Assembly (NCBI RefSeq): GCF_001652915.1
Contig: NZ_BBQI01000128.1
Coordinates: forward strand, 124,001 to 188,000
Direction of reading: 5' to 3'
DNA: 64,000 bases
Origin: Cupriavidus sp. D384
Lineage (GTDB): Bacteria; Pseudomonadota; Gammaproteobacteria; Burkholderiales; Burkholderiaceae
The position numbers and the translations under genes are program-made. Shown one piece after another: positions 55,012 through 63,652 of the stretch (the first letter of the stretch is position 1; each line of letters opens with the position of its first letter). A model generated the notes under the pieces. That model saw only the letters and a program-made list of their open reading frames with translations, was not told the origin of the DNA and did no database searches.

Positions 55012-55392
55012 ATGGCATCCACTCAACCCGTTTCCATGCCGGCGGCACGCATTTCCGCCGAACCCGCGGCCGTTGGCCCGGCACCCTCCGTGCCGGCCCT
55101 GGCCGCTGCCGCCGTTCGTCCGGCGGCTGCCGCCCAGAACATGGATGCCCATGCCGGCTCGGGCGATACGCCGCCCAGCATGACGGCGGCGGTCGAGGAG
55201 CTGGTCGACGTGCTCAAGACCACGTCGATCGGCCTGCGGTTCGAGATCGACGACACCACCCACCGCGTGATTACCAAGGTTGTGGACAAGGAAACCGGCG
55301 AGCTGATCCGCCAGTTGCCGAGCGAGGAGGTGCTGCGCTTTGCGCGCGCCATCGACAAGCTCCAGGGGCTGTTCGTCAGCCACGCCGTCTGA
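55012..55392 (+). CDS. flaG: Flagellar protein FlaG
   Basis: The 126-residue protein starts at ATG 55012 with GGAG upstream. The N-terminal 60 residues are Ala/Pro-rich and disordered. The conserved FlaG domain follows (VDVLKTTSIGLRFEIDDTTH, RVITKVVDKETGELIRQLPS, EEVLRFARAIDKLQGLFV). FlaG proteins affect filament length; they are usually encoded between fliC and fliD, as here. Confidence 0.9.
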   Translation: MASTQPVSMPAARISAEPAAVGPAPSVPALAAAAVRPAAAAQNMDAHAGSGDTPPSMTAAVEELVDVLKTTSIGLRFEIDDTTHRVITKVVDKETGELIRQLPSEEVLRFARAIDKLQGLFVSHAV

Positions 55393-55440
55393 TTCACCGC
55401 AAGCCCAATCAGTTGAAGCGATAACAACAGGTAGAAAAAC

Positions 55441-56856
55441 ATGTCCGGAATCTCCTCCATCGGCATCGGCTCCAATCTCCAGCTGCAGGACCTGCTCGAC
55501 AAGATCCAAACGAACGAGAACACCGCGCTCGACCAGATCAACACCGAGGCCACCAGCTACCAGTCGCAGCTGAGCGGCTACGGCACCATCAAGAGCGTGC
55601 TGGACGCCTACTCGGCCGCCGCCAAGACGCTGGCCACCGCGTCGACGTTCGGCGCCGTGAAGGCAACGGTGGGCAACAGCAGCGTGCTCTCCGCCGCCAC
55701 CAGCACCACCGCCGTGGCGGGCAGCTACAGTATCAACGTGACCTCTCTGGCCCAGGCCCAGAGCCTGGTGTCGAAGCAGGTGGCAGACCAGACCGCCGCA
55801 GTCGGCGCGGGCACCATCACGATCGACTTCGGCGCCGACCTGGCCACCGGCGGCACGCCGACCAGCACCAAGACCGTGACGATCGGCTCGGACACGTCGC
55901 TGCAAGGTATCCGCGACTCGATCAACAAGGCCGGCATCGGCGTGACGGCCAGCATCATCAATGACGGCAGCGGCACGCCCTACCGCCTGGTGCTGACGTC
56001 GGACAAGACGGGCACGCAGTCGCAGATGCGCGTTTCGGCCGACAACAGCGCCGTGAACGACATCGTAGGCTACGATCCGGCCCTGGCCACGCAGCCGAGC
56101 GGCATGCAGGAGAAGGTCAAGGCCGCCGACGCCGCGCTGACCATCAACGGCATCGACATCACCAGCCAGAGCAACACCGTGGCCGAAGCCGCCCAGGGCG
56201 TGACCCTGACGCTGACGGGCACCGGCACCACCAGCATGAGCGTGACGCGCGACGACGCGTCGATCAAGAATGCCGTGCAGGGCTTTGTCACCGCCTACAA
56301 CAACGTGCTGACGGCCGCCAAGACGCTGACGGCCTTCGACACCACCTCCGGCACCAAGGGCGCCCTGAACGGCGACAGCACGCTGCGCAACATCCAGACG
56401 CAGATGCGCGCGATGCTGACCACCCCGATGTCCGACGGCAAGGGCGGCATGGTCACGCTGTCCGACATGGGCGTCGAATTCAGCCTCGACAGCTCGAACT
56501 CGGGTTCGCTGAAGGTCAACGACGACAAGCTGACGAAGGCCATCGCCAACAACCTGACCGGCATGACCGCCTTCTTCTCGGGCACCAACGGCGCGTCGGG
56601 CATGGGCAAGACCGTCACCGACTACATCGACGGCCTGAACGCCACCGGCGGCGCGCTCAGCGCGGCCACCGACAGCCTGACGACGACGCTGAAGGACCTG
56701 GAAACCAAGTACAGCGCAACGCAGGACCGCATCACCGCCACCATGGACCGCTACCGCGCCCAGTTCACGCAGCTGGATCTGGCAGTTTCGCAAATGAACC
56801 AGACCAGCAGCTACCTGACGCAGCAGTTCGCGGCCCTGACGTCCAGCAGCAAGTAA
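55441..56856 (+). CDS. fliD: Flagellar filament cap protein FliD (hook-associated protein 2)
   Basis: The 471-residue protein has the FliD N-terminus (GISSIGIGSNLQLQDLLDKI), a central DAALTINGIDITSQSNTVAE segment typical of the flagellin-hook IN domain, and the C-terminal domain (FVTAYNNVLTAAKTLTAFD, ATMDRYRAQFTQLDLAVSQM, NQTSSYLTQQFAAL). It caps the growing filament and helps fold exported flagellin. fliS starts 16 bases downstream. Confidence 0.95.
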   Translation: MSGISSIGIGSNLQLQDLLDKIQTNENTALDQINTEATSYQSQLSGYGTIKSVLDAYSAAAKTLATASTFGAVKATVGNSSVLSAATSTTAVAGSYSINVTSLAQAQSLVSKQVADQTAAVGAGTITIDFGADLATGGTPTSTKTVTIGSDTSLQGIRDSINKAGIGVTASIINDGSGTPYRLVLTSDKTGTQSQMRVSADNSAVNDIVGYDPALATQPSGMQEKVKAADAALTINGIDITSQSNTVAEAAQGVTLTLTGTGTTSMSVTRDDASIKNAVQGFVTAYNNVLTAAKTLTAFDTTSGTKGALNGDSTLRNIQTQMRAMLTTPMSDGKGGMVTLSDMGVEFSLDSSNSGSLKVNDDKLTKAIANNLTGMTAFFSGTNGASGMGKTVTDYIDGLNATGGALSAATDSLTTTLKDLETKYSATQDRITATMDRYRAQFTQLDLAVSQMNQTSSYLTQQFAALTSSSK

Positions 56857-56872
56857 GAATCGGAGTATCGCC

Positions 56873-57322
56873 ATGTTCGCGCGCCAAGGTATCAACGCCT
56901 ATGCCCAGGTTGGTGTCCAGACCGGAGTGATGAGTGCCAGTCCGCACAAGCTGATCGTGATGCTGTACGACGGCGCGCGGTCGGCCATCGCCCGGGCGAA
57001 GTTCCATCTGGAAAACGGCGAGCTGGAAGCGCGCGGCAATGCGATCTCCAAGGCCATCAACATCATCGACAACGGCCTGCGCGCGGTGCTGGACCACGAG
57101 GCCGGCGGGGAAGTCTCCGCCAACCTCGAATCGCTGTATGAATACATGACGCGTCGCCTAATGCTGGCCAACCTGCGCAGCGACGCCGACATGCTGTCCG
57201 AAGTGGACGCCCTGCTCGAGAACCTTGCCTCGGCATGGGCCGCCATCGATCCGGCCGCACCCGCAGACGCCACGCCGGCAGACCCGGCGGCGGCATCGAC
57301 ACCTGTTTTGCAGGACAACTGA
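56873..57322 (+). CDS. fliS: Flagellin export chaperone FliS
   Basis: The 149-residue protein matches FliS: INAYAQVGVQTGVMSASPHK, LIVMLYDGARSAIARAKFHL, AISKAINIIDNGLRAVLD and a C-terminal helix LLENLASAWAAI. An Ala/Pro-rich tail follows. FliS binds the flagellin C-terminus in the cytoplasm and prevents early assembly. Its stop overlaps the fliT start by one base. Confidence 0.94.
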   Translation: MFARQGINAYAQVGVQTGVMSASPHKLIVMLYDGARSAIARAKFHLENGELEARGNAISKAINIIDNGLRAVLDHEAGGEVSANLESLYEYMTRRLMLANLRSDADMLSEVDALLENLASAWAAIDPAAPADATPADPAAASTPVLQDN

Positions 57323-57654
57323 TGATGTTCGCCATGTCCCCCATCGTTCGCAGCTACGAAGAGCTCCTGGTGCTCTCCGAGCAGATGCTCGACGCCGCAC
57401 GCGCGTCGAACTGGGATGCGCTGACCGATCTGCAGAAGGTCTATATGGCCGAAGTGGATCGCCTGCGCCAGCTCGACCACAGCACGCCGTTCACCGATAA
57501 CGAGCGCCTGCGCCGCTTCCAGCTGCTGGAACGCATCCTGGCCTACGACGCCCGCATCCGCGACCTGACCATGCCGCGCCTGGCCGAACTGGGCGCCCTG
57601 CTCAACAATTCGCGCCGCAAGCTCGAACTCTCCGCAACCTACGGCGCCATCTGA
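57322..57654 (+). CDS. fliT: Flagellar chaperone FliT
   Basis: This 110-residue helical protein begins MMFAMSPIVRSYEELLVLSE and contains WDALTDLQKVYMAEVDRL and LLERILAYDARIRDLTMPRL, in line with FliT. FliT is the chaperone of FliD and in enterics also inhibits FlhDC. The family is poorly conserved, so position after fliS supports the call. Confidence 0.82.
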   Translation: MMFAMSPIVRSYEELLVLSEQMLDAARASNWDALTDLQKVYMAEVDRLRQLDHSTPFTDNERLRRFQLLERILAYDARIRDLTMPRLAELGALLNNSRRKLELSATYGAI

Positions 57655-57727
57655 TCGCGCGCCCTCCGGCTGACGGAGAGAGCGGCGCGACGCGTATCGC
57701 ATCCGCTCCCATCGCTGACACGCGTCC

Positions 57728-59065
57728 ATGACCGGCATCCAGATTCCTTCCAGCCTGATTCCGCATCAGGCCCCGGACCCGCAGCTATCGCGTCCCGCGC
57801 TGGCCATCGACAAGCTCGCGGCGCTGATGCCGGTGCAGGACGTGTCGCAAGGCGACGTGCAGTCGTCCACCGGCGAAACCGTCCAGGCCCGCCAGCCCAA
57901 CGCGCTGACGCCGGGCGGTGCCGATCCGCGCCTGGCCGGCCAGACCACTTCCACGCGCGAAACGCTGAGCTTTGCCGCCAAGGCGATCCTGGACCTGTTC
58001 GAGGCCGGCGACGCCGCGCCCGCGCGGCCGAACTCGCCGCTGCTGGCCGCATCGCCATCGGGCCAGCCTGGCGCGGCGCAGGATCTTGCCAGTGCGCTGG
58101 CACGCTTTGTCGACCAGAGCGGGCTGTTCTATGAATCGCATCTGACGCAATGGGTGATGGGCCAGCGCCCGTTGTCCACGCTGCTGCAGGAACCGCAGGC
58201 CGCGCTGCGCAATCCGGCCCAGACCCAGGCTTCGCCGCCGCAGGGCCAGCCAGCTCCGGCCGCGCCGGCGCCTGCCGCCCTGCTGCCATATGGCGGCCCC
58301 GCGGCACCCAGCGCACTGCCGCCGCCCAGCGCAACGATCCTGGCCGAACTGACGCGGCCGGTCATCTACCCGCTATCCACCGGCGTGCCGGTCCAGGGCG
58401 CACACGCCCAGCCGCATGCCGGCAACACCGCGCAAAACCCGGCCAATGCCGCCACGGCACCGCAGACCCCGCAGAGCCCCGCCGCCGAGCAGCGCCTGGC
58501 CGCGCATGCGTCCGCCGCCGCGCATGCCTATCAGGTGACCGCCGAGATTTCGCATCAGGGCCATCACATCGCCCAGGCCCAGCATGCGGCTATCGTCGCC
58601 AGCTGGAACGCGCCGGACGGCACCGGACCGGCCCAGGCGCAGCCCAACGCGGGCCCGCCGATCCATCCGTCCAGCGAGGGCGTCGTGCGCCAGCAGCTCG
58701 AACTGCTGGCCTCGCAGCAATTCCGCGCCACGATCGACGCCTGGCCGGGCATGCCCGTGGATTGGGAAATCACGCGCGAGCATGGCCGCGAGGCCGGCGG
58801 CGGCTCGGCCGAACCGGCCACCTGGAGCACGCGCCTGCGCCTGAACCTGCCTGCGCTAGGCAGCGTGGATGCCGTGCTGACACTTGGCGCGCAGGGGCTC
58901 GAGGCCCGCTTCGTCGCGACCGGTTCCGATGCCGCCGCGCGCCTGATCCAGGGCCGCGCGGATTTCCGCACCCAGCTGGAGGCGCGCGGCATCTCGCTGC
59001 TGAACATGAACGTGTCGACGCAGGACACCCCGTCGACGCCCACTGTCATCGCCCTGCCAGCATGA
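57728..59065 (+). CDS. fliK: Flagellar hook-length control protein FliK
   Basis: The 445-residue protein has a long Pro/Ala/Gln-rich N-terminal part and the conserved FliK C-terminal domain (RLRLNLPALGSVDAVLTLGA, GLEARFVATGSDAAARLIQG, FRTQLEARGISLLNMNVS). It measures hook length and triggers the export switch through FlhB. No good ribosome site precedes ATG 57728. The stop overlaps the FlhB-tail gene by 4 bases. Confidence 0.85.
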   Translation: MTGIQIPSSLIPHQAPDPQLSRPALAIDKLAALMPVQDVSQGDVQSSTGETVQARQPNALTPGGADPRLAGQTTSTRETLSFAAKAILDLFEAGDAAPARPNSPLLAASPSGQPGAAQDLASALARFVDQSGLFYESHLTQWVMGQRPLSTLLQEPQAALRNPAQTQASPPQGQPAPAAPAPAALLPYGGPAAPSALPPPSATILAELTRPVIYPLSTGVPVQGAHAQPHAGNTAQNPANAATAPQTPQSPAAEQRLAAHASAAAHAYQVTAEISHQGHHIAQAQHAAIVASWNAPDGTGPAQAQPNAGPPIHPSSEGVVRQQLELLASQQFRATIDAWPGMPVDWEITREHGREAGGGSAEPATWSTRLRLNLPALGSVDAVLTLGAQGLEARFVATGSDAAARLIQGRADFRTQLEARGISLLNMNVSTQDTPSTPTVIALPA

Positions 59066-59373
59066 GCGACCACCCGTCCGATCGCGGCGCCGCCGTCGCC
59101 CTCTCCTACCAGACCAACGACAACGCGCCGCGCGTGGTCGCCAAGGGCTACGGCATGTCCGCCGAGGCCATCATCACGCGCGCCCGCGATGCCGGCGTCT
59201 ACGTGCATGGGTCGCCGGCGCTGGTCAACCTGCTGATGCAGGTGGACCTGGACAGCCAGATCCCGCCGCAGCTGTACGTCGCCGTGGCCGAACTGCTGGC
59301 GTGGCTGCACCGGATGGACGGATCGGATGGCGTATCCGAAGGCGCATCCGAAGGCGTGCCGGCCCTGCGCTAA
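59062..59373 (+). CDS. FlhB C-terminal-domain-like protein (FhlB type)
   Basis: This 103-residue soluble protein matches only the cytoplasmic domain of FlhB/EscU export-switch proteins: AAVALSYQTNDNAPRVVAKG, followed by AIITRARDAGVYVHGSPALV and LYVAVAELLAWLHRM. The transmembrane part and the NPTH autocleavage motif are missing, as in free-standing FhlB proteins that can stand in for the FlhB tail. Its start overlaps the fliK stop (ATGA), fitting a joint role in substrate switching. Confidence 0.85.
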   Translation: MSDHPSDRGAAVALSYQTNDNAPRVVAKGYGMSAEAIITRARDAGVYVHGSPALVNLLMQVDLDSQIPPQLYVAVAELLAWLHRMDGSDGVSEGASEGVPALR

Positions 59374-59553
59374 AGCCCCTCCCCGCGCAAGCCGGGGCGC
59401 CGCAAACGGCACCCCTGCCGCGCCCGGCTTGAAATAGCGCCAATTTCGGCCCGTGTTCCGGCCGCTGGCGCAGAACGTCCCTTGTTACTGTGCAGGCATC
59501 GATCAGACCGTCCGTTTCGCACGGGCCGACATCGCGCCTTCGCACACAACGCC

Positions 59554-61806
59554 ATGAACAAGAACGTTTCAATGGGTCCCGCGCAGCGGATGATCCAGCA
59601 CGCCTGGAATGCCTACAACGCCAACAAGTATGCGGAAGCCCTGAAGCACGCGCGCGCGGCAAAACGCATCGCCGGGACGATGCCCGATGGCTATTACCTC
59701 GAATCGTTGGCGCTGTCCGGCCTGAACCACAACGAAGAGGCGCTGCGGCTGGCCGAAGCCGGCGTGCGCCGCTTTCCGAACCATTCGGGCTTCCTGGGCC
59801 TGTGCGGCGCACTCGAAGTCCAGCTCGAAAACTACGACAAGGGCATCCCGCTGCTGAAGCGCAGCCTGGAACTGCAGCCCGGCTCCGCTCACCTCTGGCA
59901 GACCCTTGGCACCGCCAGTTTCTACAACGGCGACTACTACCAGGCCCGCCTGGCAGGCGAAAAGGCCGTGGCGATGCTGCCGAACGATCCCATTGCCATT
60001 GGCAACTATGCATCGGCATTGCGCGAATCGGGCAGCACGATCGAATCCATCCCGGTCTTCCGCCGCGCCTGCGCGCTCGATCCAACGCAGCGCGTGAACC
60101 GGTCCAACCTGCTGTTCTCGCTGCTCTATGACGAGACCATCGGCGCCGATGAACTCCGCCGCGAGGCCATGGACTGGGCCCGGACGCTCGCCCGCACGAA
60201 GATCGACGGACCGGCATTGCAGCCCAGCGAAGGCCAGCGCATCCGTATTGGCATCCTGTCGAACGACTTGCGCCGCCACGCCTGCGCCTATTTCCTGATC
60301 CCGCTGATCGCCAACCTGGACCGCACCCGCTTCGAGGTGCATCTGTTCTCGCTGTCGAACATCAACGACAGCATCACGAAGAAGATCCGCGTCTACGCCG
60401 AAGGCTTCCACAACCTGTACAAGATGTCCGAAGCCGACGTCGTCAAGGCAGTGCGTGCCCAGCGCTGCGACGTGATGATCGACCTTGGCGGCTATACAGG
60501 CGCGTCGCCGCTGACCTACATGGTGCAGCGCCTGGCGCCGAAGCAGCTGACCTGGCTCGGCTACCCCGGCACCACGGGCATGGAGCAGATCGAGTACCGC
60601 GTGACGGACTGGACCGCCGACCCCGAAGGCTTCGACCACAACTACACCGAAAAGCTGCTGCGCGCGCCGGTGTTCAGCGCGTTCCATCCGATCGTCACCA
60701 ACCCGCTGATGATCTACGACGCCCGCTATCGCGTGCAGCCCACGCCGGCGCTGGCCAATGGCTACATCACCTTCGGCTCGTGCAACACCATCGCCAAGCT
60801 CGGCCCCAAGACCATGCGGCTGTGGAGCGCAGTGCTGGCGCGCTGCCCGAACGCCCGGATGCTGGTGGAGGCAGCCGGCTGCGAACAGCAAAGCGTGCGC
60901 GAGATGCTGTTCGAGCGCATGGCTGCCTACGGTATCGACACCTCGCGCGTGGAACTGATCGCACGGGACGGCAAGAACCAGTACGTGACCTACCACCGGA
61001 TCGACATCGCACTCGACACCGCGCCGGTCACGGGCGGCACCACGACCTGCGACGCCATCTGGATGGGCGTGCCCGTGGTGAGCTTCGCGGGCGACACGTT
61101 CCACCAGCGCGTGTCGGCCCCGTTCCTGCACGCCGCCGGCCTGGACGAACTGATCTGCGACTCCGAGGAACGCTACGTGGAAGTGGCATGCGCGCTGGCT
61201 GCCGACGTGCAGCAGCTCGACAACATCCGCCAATCGATCCGCCCACGCGCTGAAAGCAGCGAAATGTTCGATGCGCCGCGCTTCGCCGCATGGTTCGAGG
61301 ACCAGCTGGCCGAGATGTGCGGCGAGACCAAGCCGGTGGCGGCACGCACCGAGCCGCGCCAGTCGGGCATCTTCTTCAACGGCCAGTGGTATCCGGCCGA
61401 AACGCTGCTGATGTCGGTGGCCGCTCACATCCACCTGGGCGAATGGCAGGCCGTGCACAACGTGCTGGAAAACCTGACGTCGACCTGGTATCGCCACTGG
61501 GCGGTGGCCTATGGCCTGGCCGAGTACAAGTACCACAACGGCGCCCCGGACACCGCGATCGAATTGCTGGTGGAAGCCATCGGCATGCGCCCCTACGCGC
61601 TGCCGCTGTACCGCAAGCTGGCGGCCTGGCTCGACGAGCAGCAGCTCGACAAGTCCGGCCTGGCGGCGCTGCTGGAAGAGCAGTTCGGCCTGACGCTTGC
61701 CACGCTCGAAGCCTCGCCCCCGCCCAACGCCTTCGAAGTGCTCGGCATTTCGCTGGATCTGCCCATCACCGAACCCGCCACCGAAGAAGCAGAGGTAACC
61801 GCATGA
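59554..61806 (+). CDS. SPINDLY/OGT-type glycosyltransferase (GT41), candidate flagellin glycosyltransferase
   Basis: The 750-residue protein starts at ATG 59554. Residues 10-210 form TPR-like helices (AWNAYNANKYAEALKHARAA). The GT41 catalytic part has RIGILSNDLRRHACAYFLIP, QLTWLGYPGTTGMEQIEYRV, ITFGSCNTIAKLGPKTMRLW and TGGTTTCDAIWMGVPVVSFA. A further TPR-like part closes the protein. It would transfer a sugar to Ser/Thr of a target protein. Its place beside fliC and overlap with nucleotide-sugar genes make flagellin the likely target. It overlaps rfbF by 4 bases. Acceptor and donor are inferred. Confidence 0.86.
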   Translation: MNKNVSMGPAQRMIQHAWNAYNANKYAEALKHARAAKRIAGTMPDGYYLESLALSGLNHNEEALRLAEAGVRRFPNHSGFLGLCGALEVQLENYDKGIPLLKRSLELQPGSAHLWQTLGTASFYNGDYYQARLAGEKAVAMLPNDPIAIGNYASALRESGSTIESIPVFRRACALDPTQRVNRSNLLFSLLYDETIGADELRREAMDWARTLARTKIDGPALQPSEGQRIRIGILSNDLRRHACAYFLIPLIANLDRTRFEVHLFSLSNINDSITKKIRVYAEGFHNLYKMSEADVVKAVRAQRCDVMIDLGGYTGASPLTYMVQRLAPKQLTWLGYPGTTGMEQIEYRVTDWTADPEGFDHNYTEKLLRAPVFSAFHPIVTNPLMIYDARYRVQPTPALANGYITFGSCNTIAKLGPKTMRLWSAVLARCPNARMLVEAAGCEQQSVREMLFERMAAYGIDTSRVELIARDGKNQYVTYHRIDIALDTAPVTGGTTTCDAIWMGVPVVSFAGDTFHQRVSAPFLHAAGLDELICDSEERYVEVACALAADVQQLDNIRQSIRPRAESSEMFDAPRFAAWFEDQLAEMCGETKPVAARTEPRQSGIFFNGQWYPAETLLMSVAAHIHLGEWQAVHNVLENLTSTWYRHWAVAYGLAEYKYHNGAPDTAIELLVEAIGMRPYALPLYRKLAAWLDEQQLDKSGLAALLEEQFGLTLATLEASPPPNAFEVLGISLDLPITEPATEEAEVTA

Positions 61807-62576
61807 AAGCCGTCATCCTGGCCGGTGGCCTTGGCACCCGGATCTCCGAAGAATCGCATCTGCGGCCGAAGCCGATGATCGAGATCGGCGGCAAGCCGAT
61901 CCTGTGGCACATCATGAAGATGTACTCGGCGCATGGCGTCAACGAGTTCGTGATCTGCCTGGGCTACAAGGGCTACGTCATCAAGGAATACTTCGCCAAC
62001 TACTTCCTGCACATGTCCGACGTGACGTTCGACATGCGCGAGAACCGCATGGCGGTGCATCACCGCAAGGCCGAGCCGTGGAGCGTGACGCTGGTGGACA
62101 CCGGCGAGGATTCGATGACCGGCGGCCGCCTGCGCCGCGTACGCGAATACCTGACGCCGGGCGAGGCATTCTGCTTTACCTACGGCGACGGCGTGTCCGA
62201 CATCGACATCAGCCGCGAGATTGCCTTCCACCGCTCGCACGGCCGGCGCGCCACCGTGGCCGCCGTGCAGCCGCCGGGCCGCTATGGCGCGCTTGAACGT
62301 GGCGACAACGAGCTGGTCAGCGGCTTTACCGAAAAGCCGCGCGGCGACGGCGCCTGGATCAACGGCGGCTTCTTCGTGCTGCAGCCCGAGGTGATCGACC
62401 TGGTCGAGGACGACAGCATGTCGTGGGAAGAAGCCCCCATGCGCGAACTGGCCCGCAGCGGCCAGATGGCCGCCTTCGAACACACCGGCTTCTGGCAGCC
62501 GATGGACACGCTGCGCGAGAAGAACCTGCTGGAAGACCTGTGGCAATCGGGCAAGGCACCGTGGAAAATCTGGTAA
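61803..62576 (+). CDS. rfbF: Glucose-1-phosphate cytidylyltransferase
   Basis: The 257-residue protein has the nucleotidyltransferase motif MKAVILAGGLGTRISEESHL, RPKPMIEIGGKPILWHIM and GDGVSDIDI, all typical of RfbF. It makes CDP-glucose from glucose-1-phosphate and CTP. It is coupled to the glycosyltransferase gene upstream (4-base overlap) and to rfbG downstream (16-base overlap). Confidence 0.94.
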   Translation: MKAVILAGGLGTRISEESHLRPKPMIEIGGKPILWHIMKMYSAHGVNEFVICLGYKGYVIKEYFANYFLHMSDVTFDMRENRMAVHHRKAEPWSVTLVDTGEDSMTGGRLRRVREYLTPGEAFCFTYGDGVSDIDISREIAFHRSHGRRATVAAVQPPGRYGALERGDNELVSGFTEKPRGDGAWINGGFFVLQPEVIDLVEDDSMSWEEAPMRELARSGQMAAFEHTGFWQPMDTLREKNLLEDLWQSGKAPWKIW

Positions 62577-63652
62577 CGAACGGCAATCCCGACAGCGTGT
62601 TCGCGGCCTATCGCGGCCGGCGCGTCTTTGTCACGGGCCACACCGGATTCAAGGGCGCCTGGCTGGCGTTGCTGCTGGCGCGCTTCGACGCGCAGGTCAG
62701 CGGCTACGCGCTGGCGCCAAACACCGAACCGAGCCTGTTCGATGCCGCCGGCGTGCGGTCGGCGCTGGTACGCCATACCGTGGCCGATATCCGTGATGCC
62801 GCCACGCTGGCGCAGGCCATGCAGGACGCGCAGCCGGAAATCGTGCTGCACCTGGCGGCGCAACCGCTGGTGCGCGCCAGCTATCGCGATCCGGCCCAGA
62901 CGTGGTCCACCAACGTCATGGGCACCGTCAACGTGCTTGACGCGGTGCGCGCATGCCCGTCGGTGCGCGCCGTGATCGTGGTCACGACCGACAAGTGCTA
63001 CGACAACAAGGAATGGCTCTGGGGCTATCGCGAAACCGATCCGCTCGGCGGCCATGACCCCTACAGCGCCAGCAAGGCCGGCACCGAACTGGTGGCCGCC
63101 AGCTATCGCAAGTCGTTCCTGGCCGGGCGCGGCGTGCTGCTTGCCACTGCGCGCGCGGGCAACGTGATCGGCGGCGGCGACTGGTCCGAAGACCGCCTGA
63201 TCCCCGACGCCGCGCGCGCGGCCGCCGCCGGACGCACGCTGGAGATCCGCAGCCCGCAGGCCACGCGCCCATGGCAGCACGTGCTGGAAGCGCTGCACGG
63301 CTACCTGCGCCTGGGCAGCCGCCTGCTCGATGGCGACGCCGCGCTGGCCGACGCCTTCAATTTCGGCCCCGAGCCGCGCGACAACCTGCCGGTGGCGACC
63401 GTGCTGGCCGGCTTGCAGTCGCACTGGCCCGAACTCGACTGGAAACACTGCCCCCCGCCGGGCGCCGCGCCACACGAGGCGCGCAACCTGTATCTCGACG
63501 CCGCACGCGCCCGCACGGAGCTGGGCTGGACACCGCGCTGGACGCTGCAAGAGGCGCTGGCCGCCACGGCCAGCTGGTATCGCACCGTCCAGATGGACCC
63601 CACCCAGGCGCGCGCCATCACTGAACGACAAATCGGGCAATTCTGCGCATGA
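62561..63652 (+). CDS. rfbG: CDP-glucose 4,6-dehydratase
   Basis: The 363-residue short-chain dehydrogenase has a GTG start at 62561 within rfbF, with AAGG upstream. The nucleotide-binding motif is GHTGFKGAWL, followed by VTTDKCYDNKEWLWGYRETD and the catalytic YSASKAG. The C-terminal part TRPWQHVLEALHGYLRLGS is typical of RfbG. It converts CDP-glucose to CDP-4-keto-6-deoxyglucose, the entry to CDP-deoxy sugars. Confidence 0.94.
   Translation: MENLVTNGNPDSVFAAYRGRRVFVTGHTGFKGAWLALLLARFDAQVSGYALAPNTEPSLFDAAGVRSALVRHTVADIRDAATLAQAMQDAQPEIVLHLAAQPLVRASYRDPAQTWSTNVMGTVNVLDAVRACPSVRAVIVVTTDKCYDNKEWLWGYRETDPLGGHDPYSASKAGTELVAASYRKSFLAGRGVLLATARAGNVIGGGDWSEDRLIPDAARAAAAGRTLEIRSPQATRPWQHVLEALHGYLRLGSRLLDGDAALADAFNFGPEPRDNLPVATVLAGLQSHWPELDWKHCPPPGAAPHEARNLYLDAARARTELGWTPRWTLQEALAATASWYRTVQMDPTQARAITERQIGQFCA

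Noticed and set aside
54970..56895. 641-codon minus-strand frame
   Set aside because: Antisense to flaG and fliD, both firmly identified.
59569..61536. 655-codon minus-strand frame
   Set aside because: Antisense to the GT41 glycosyltransferase gene.
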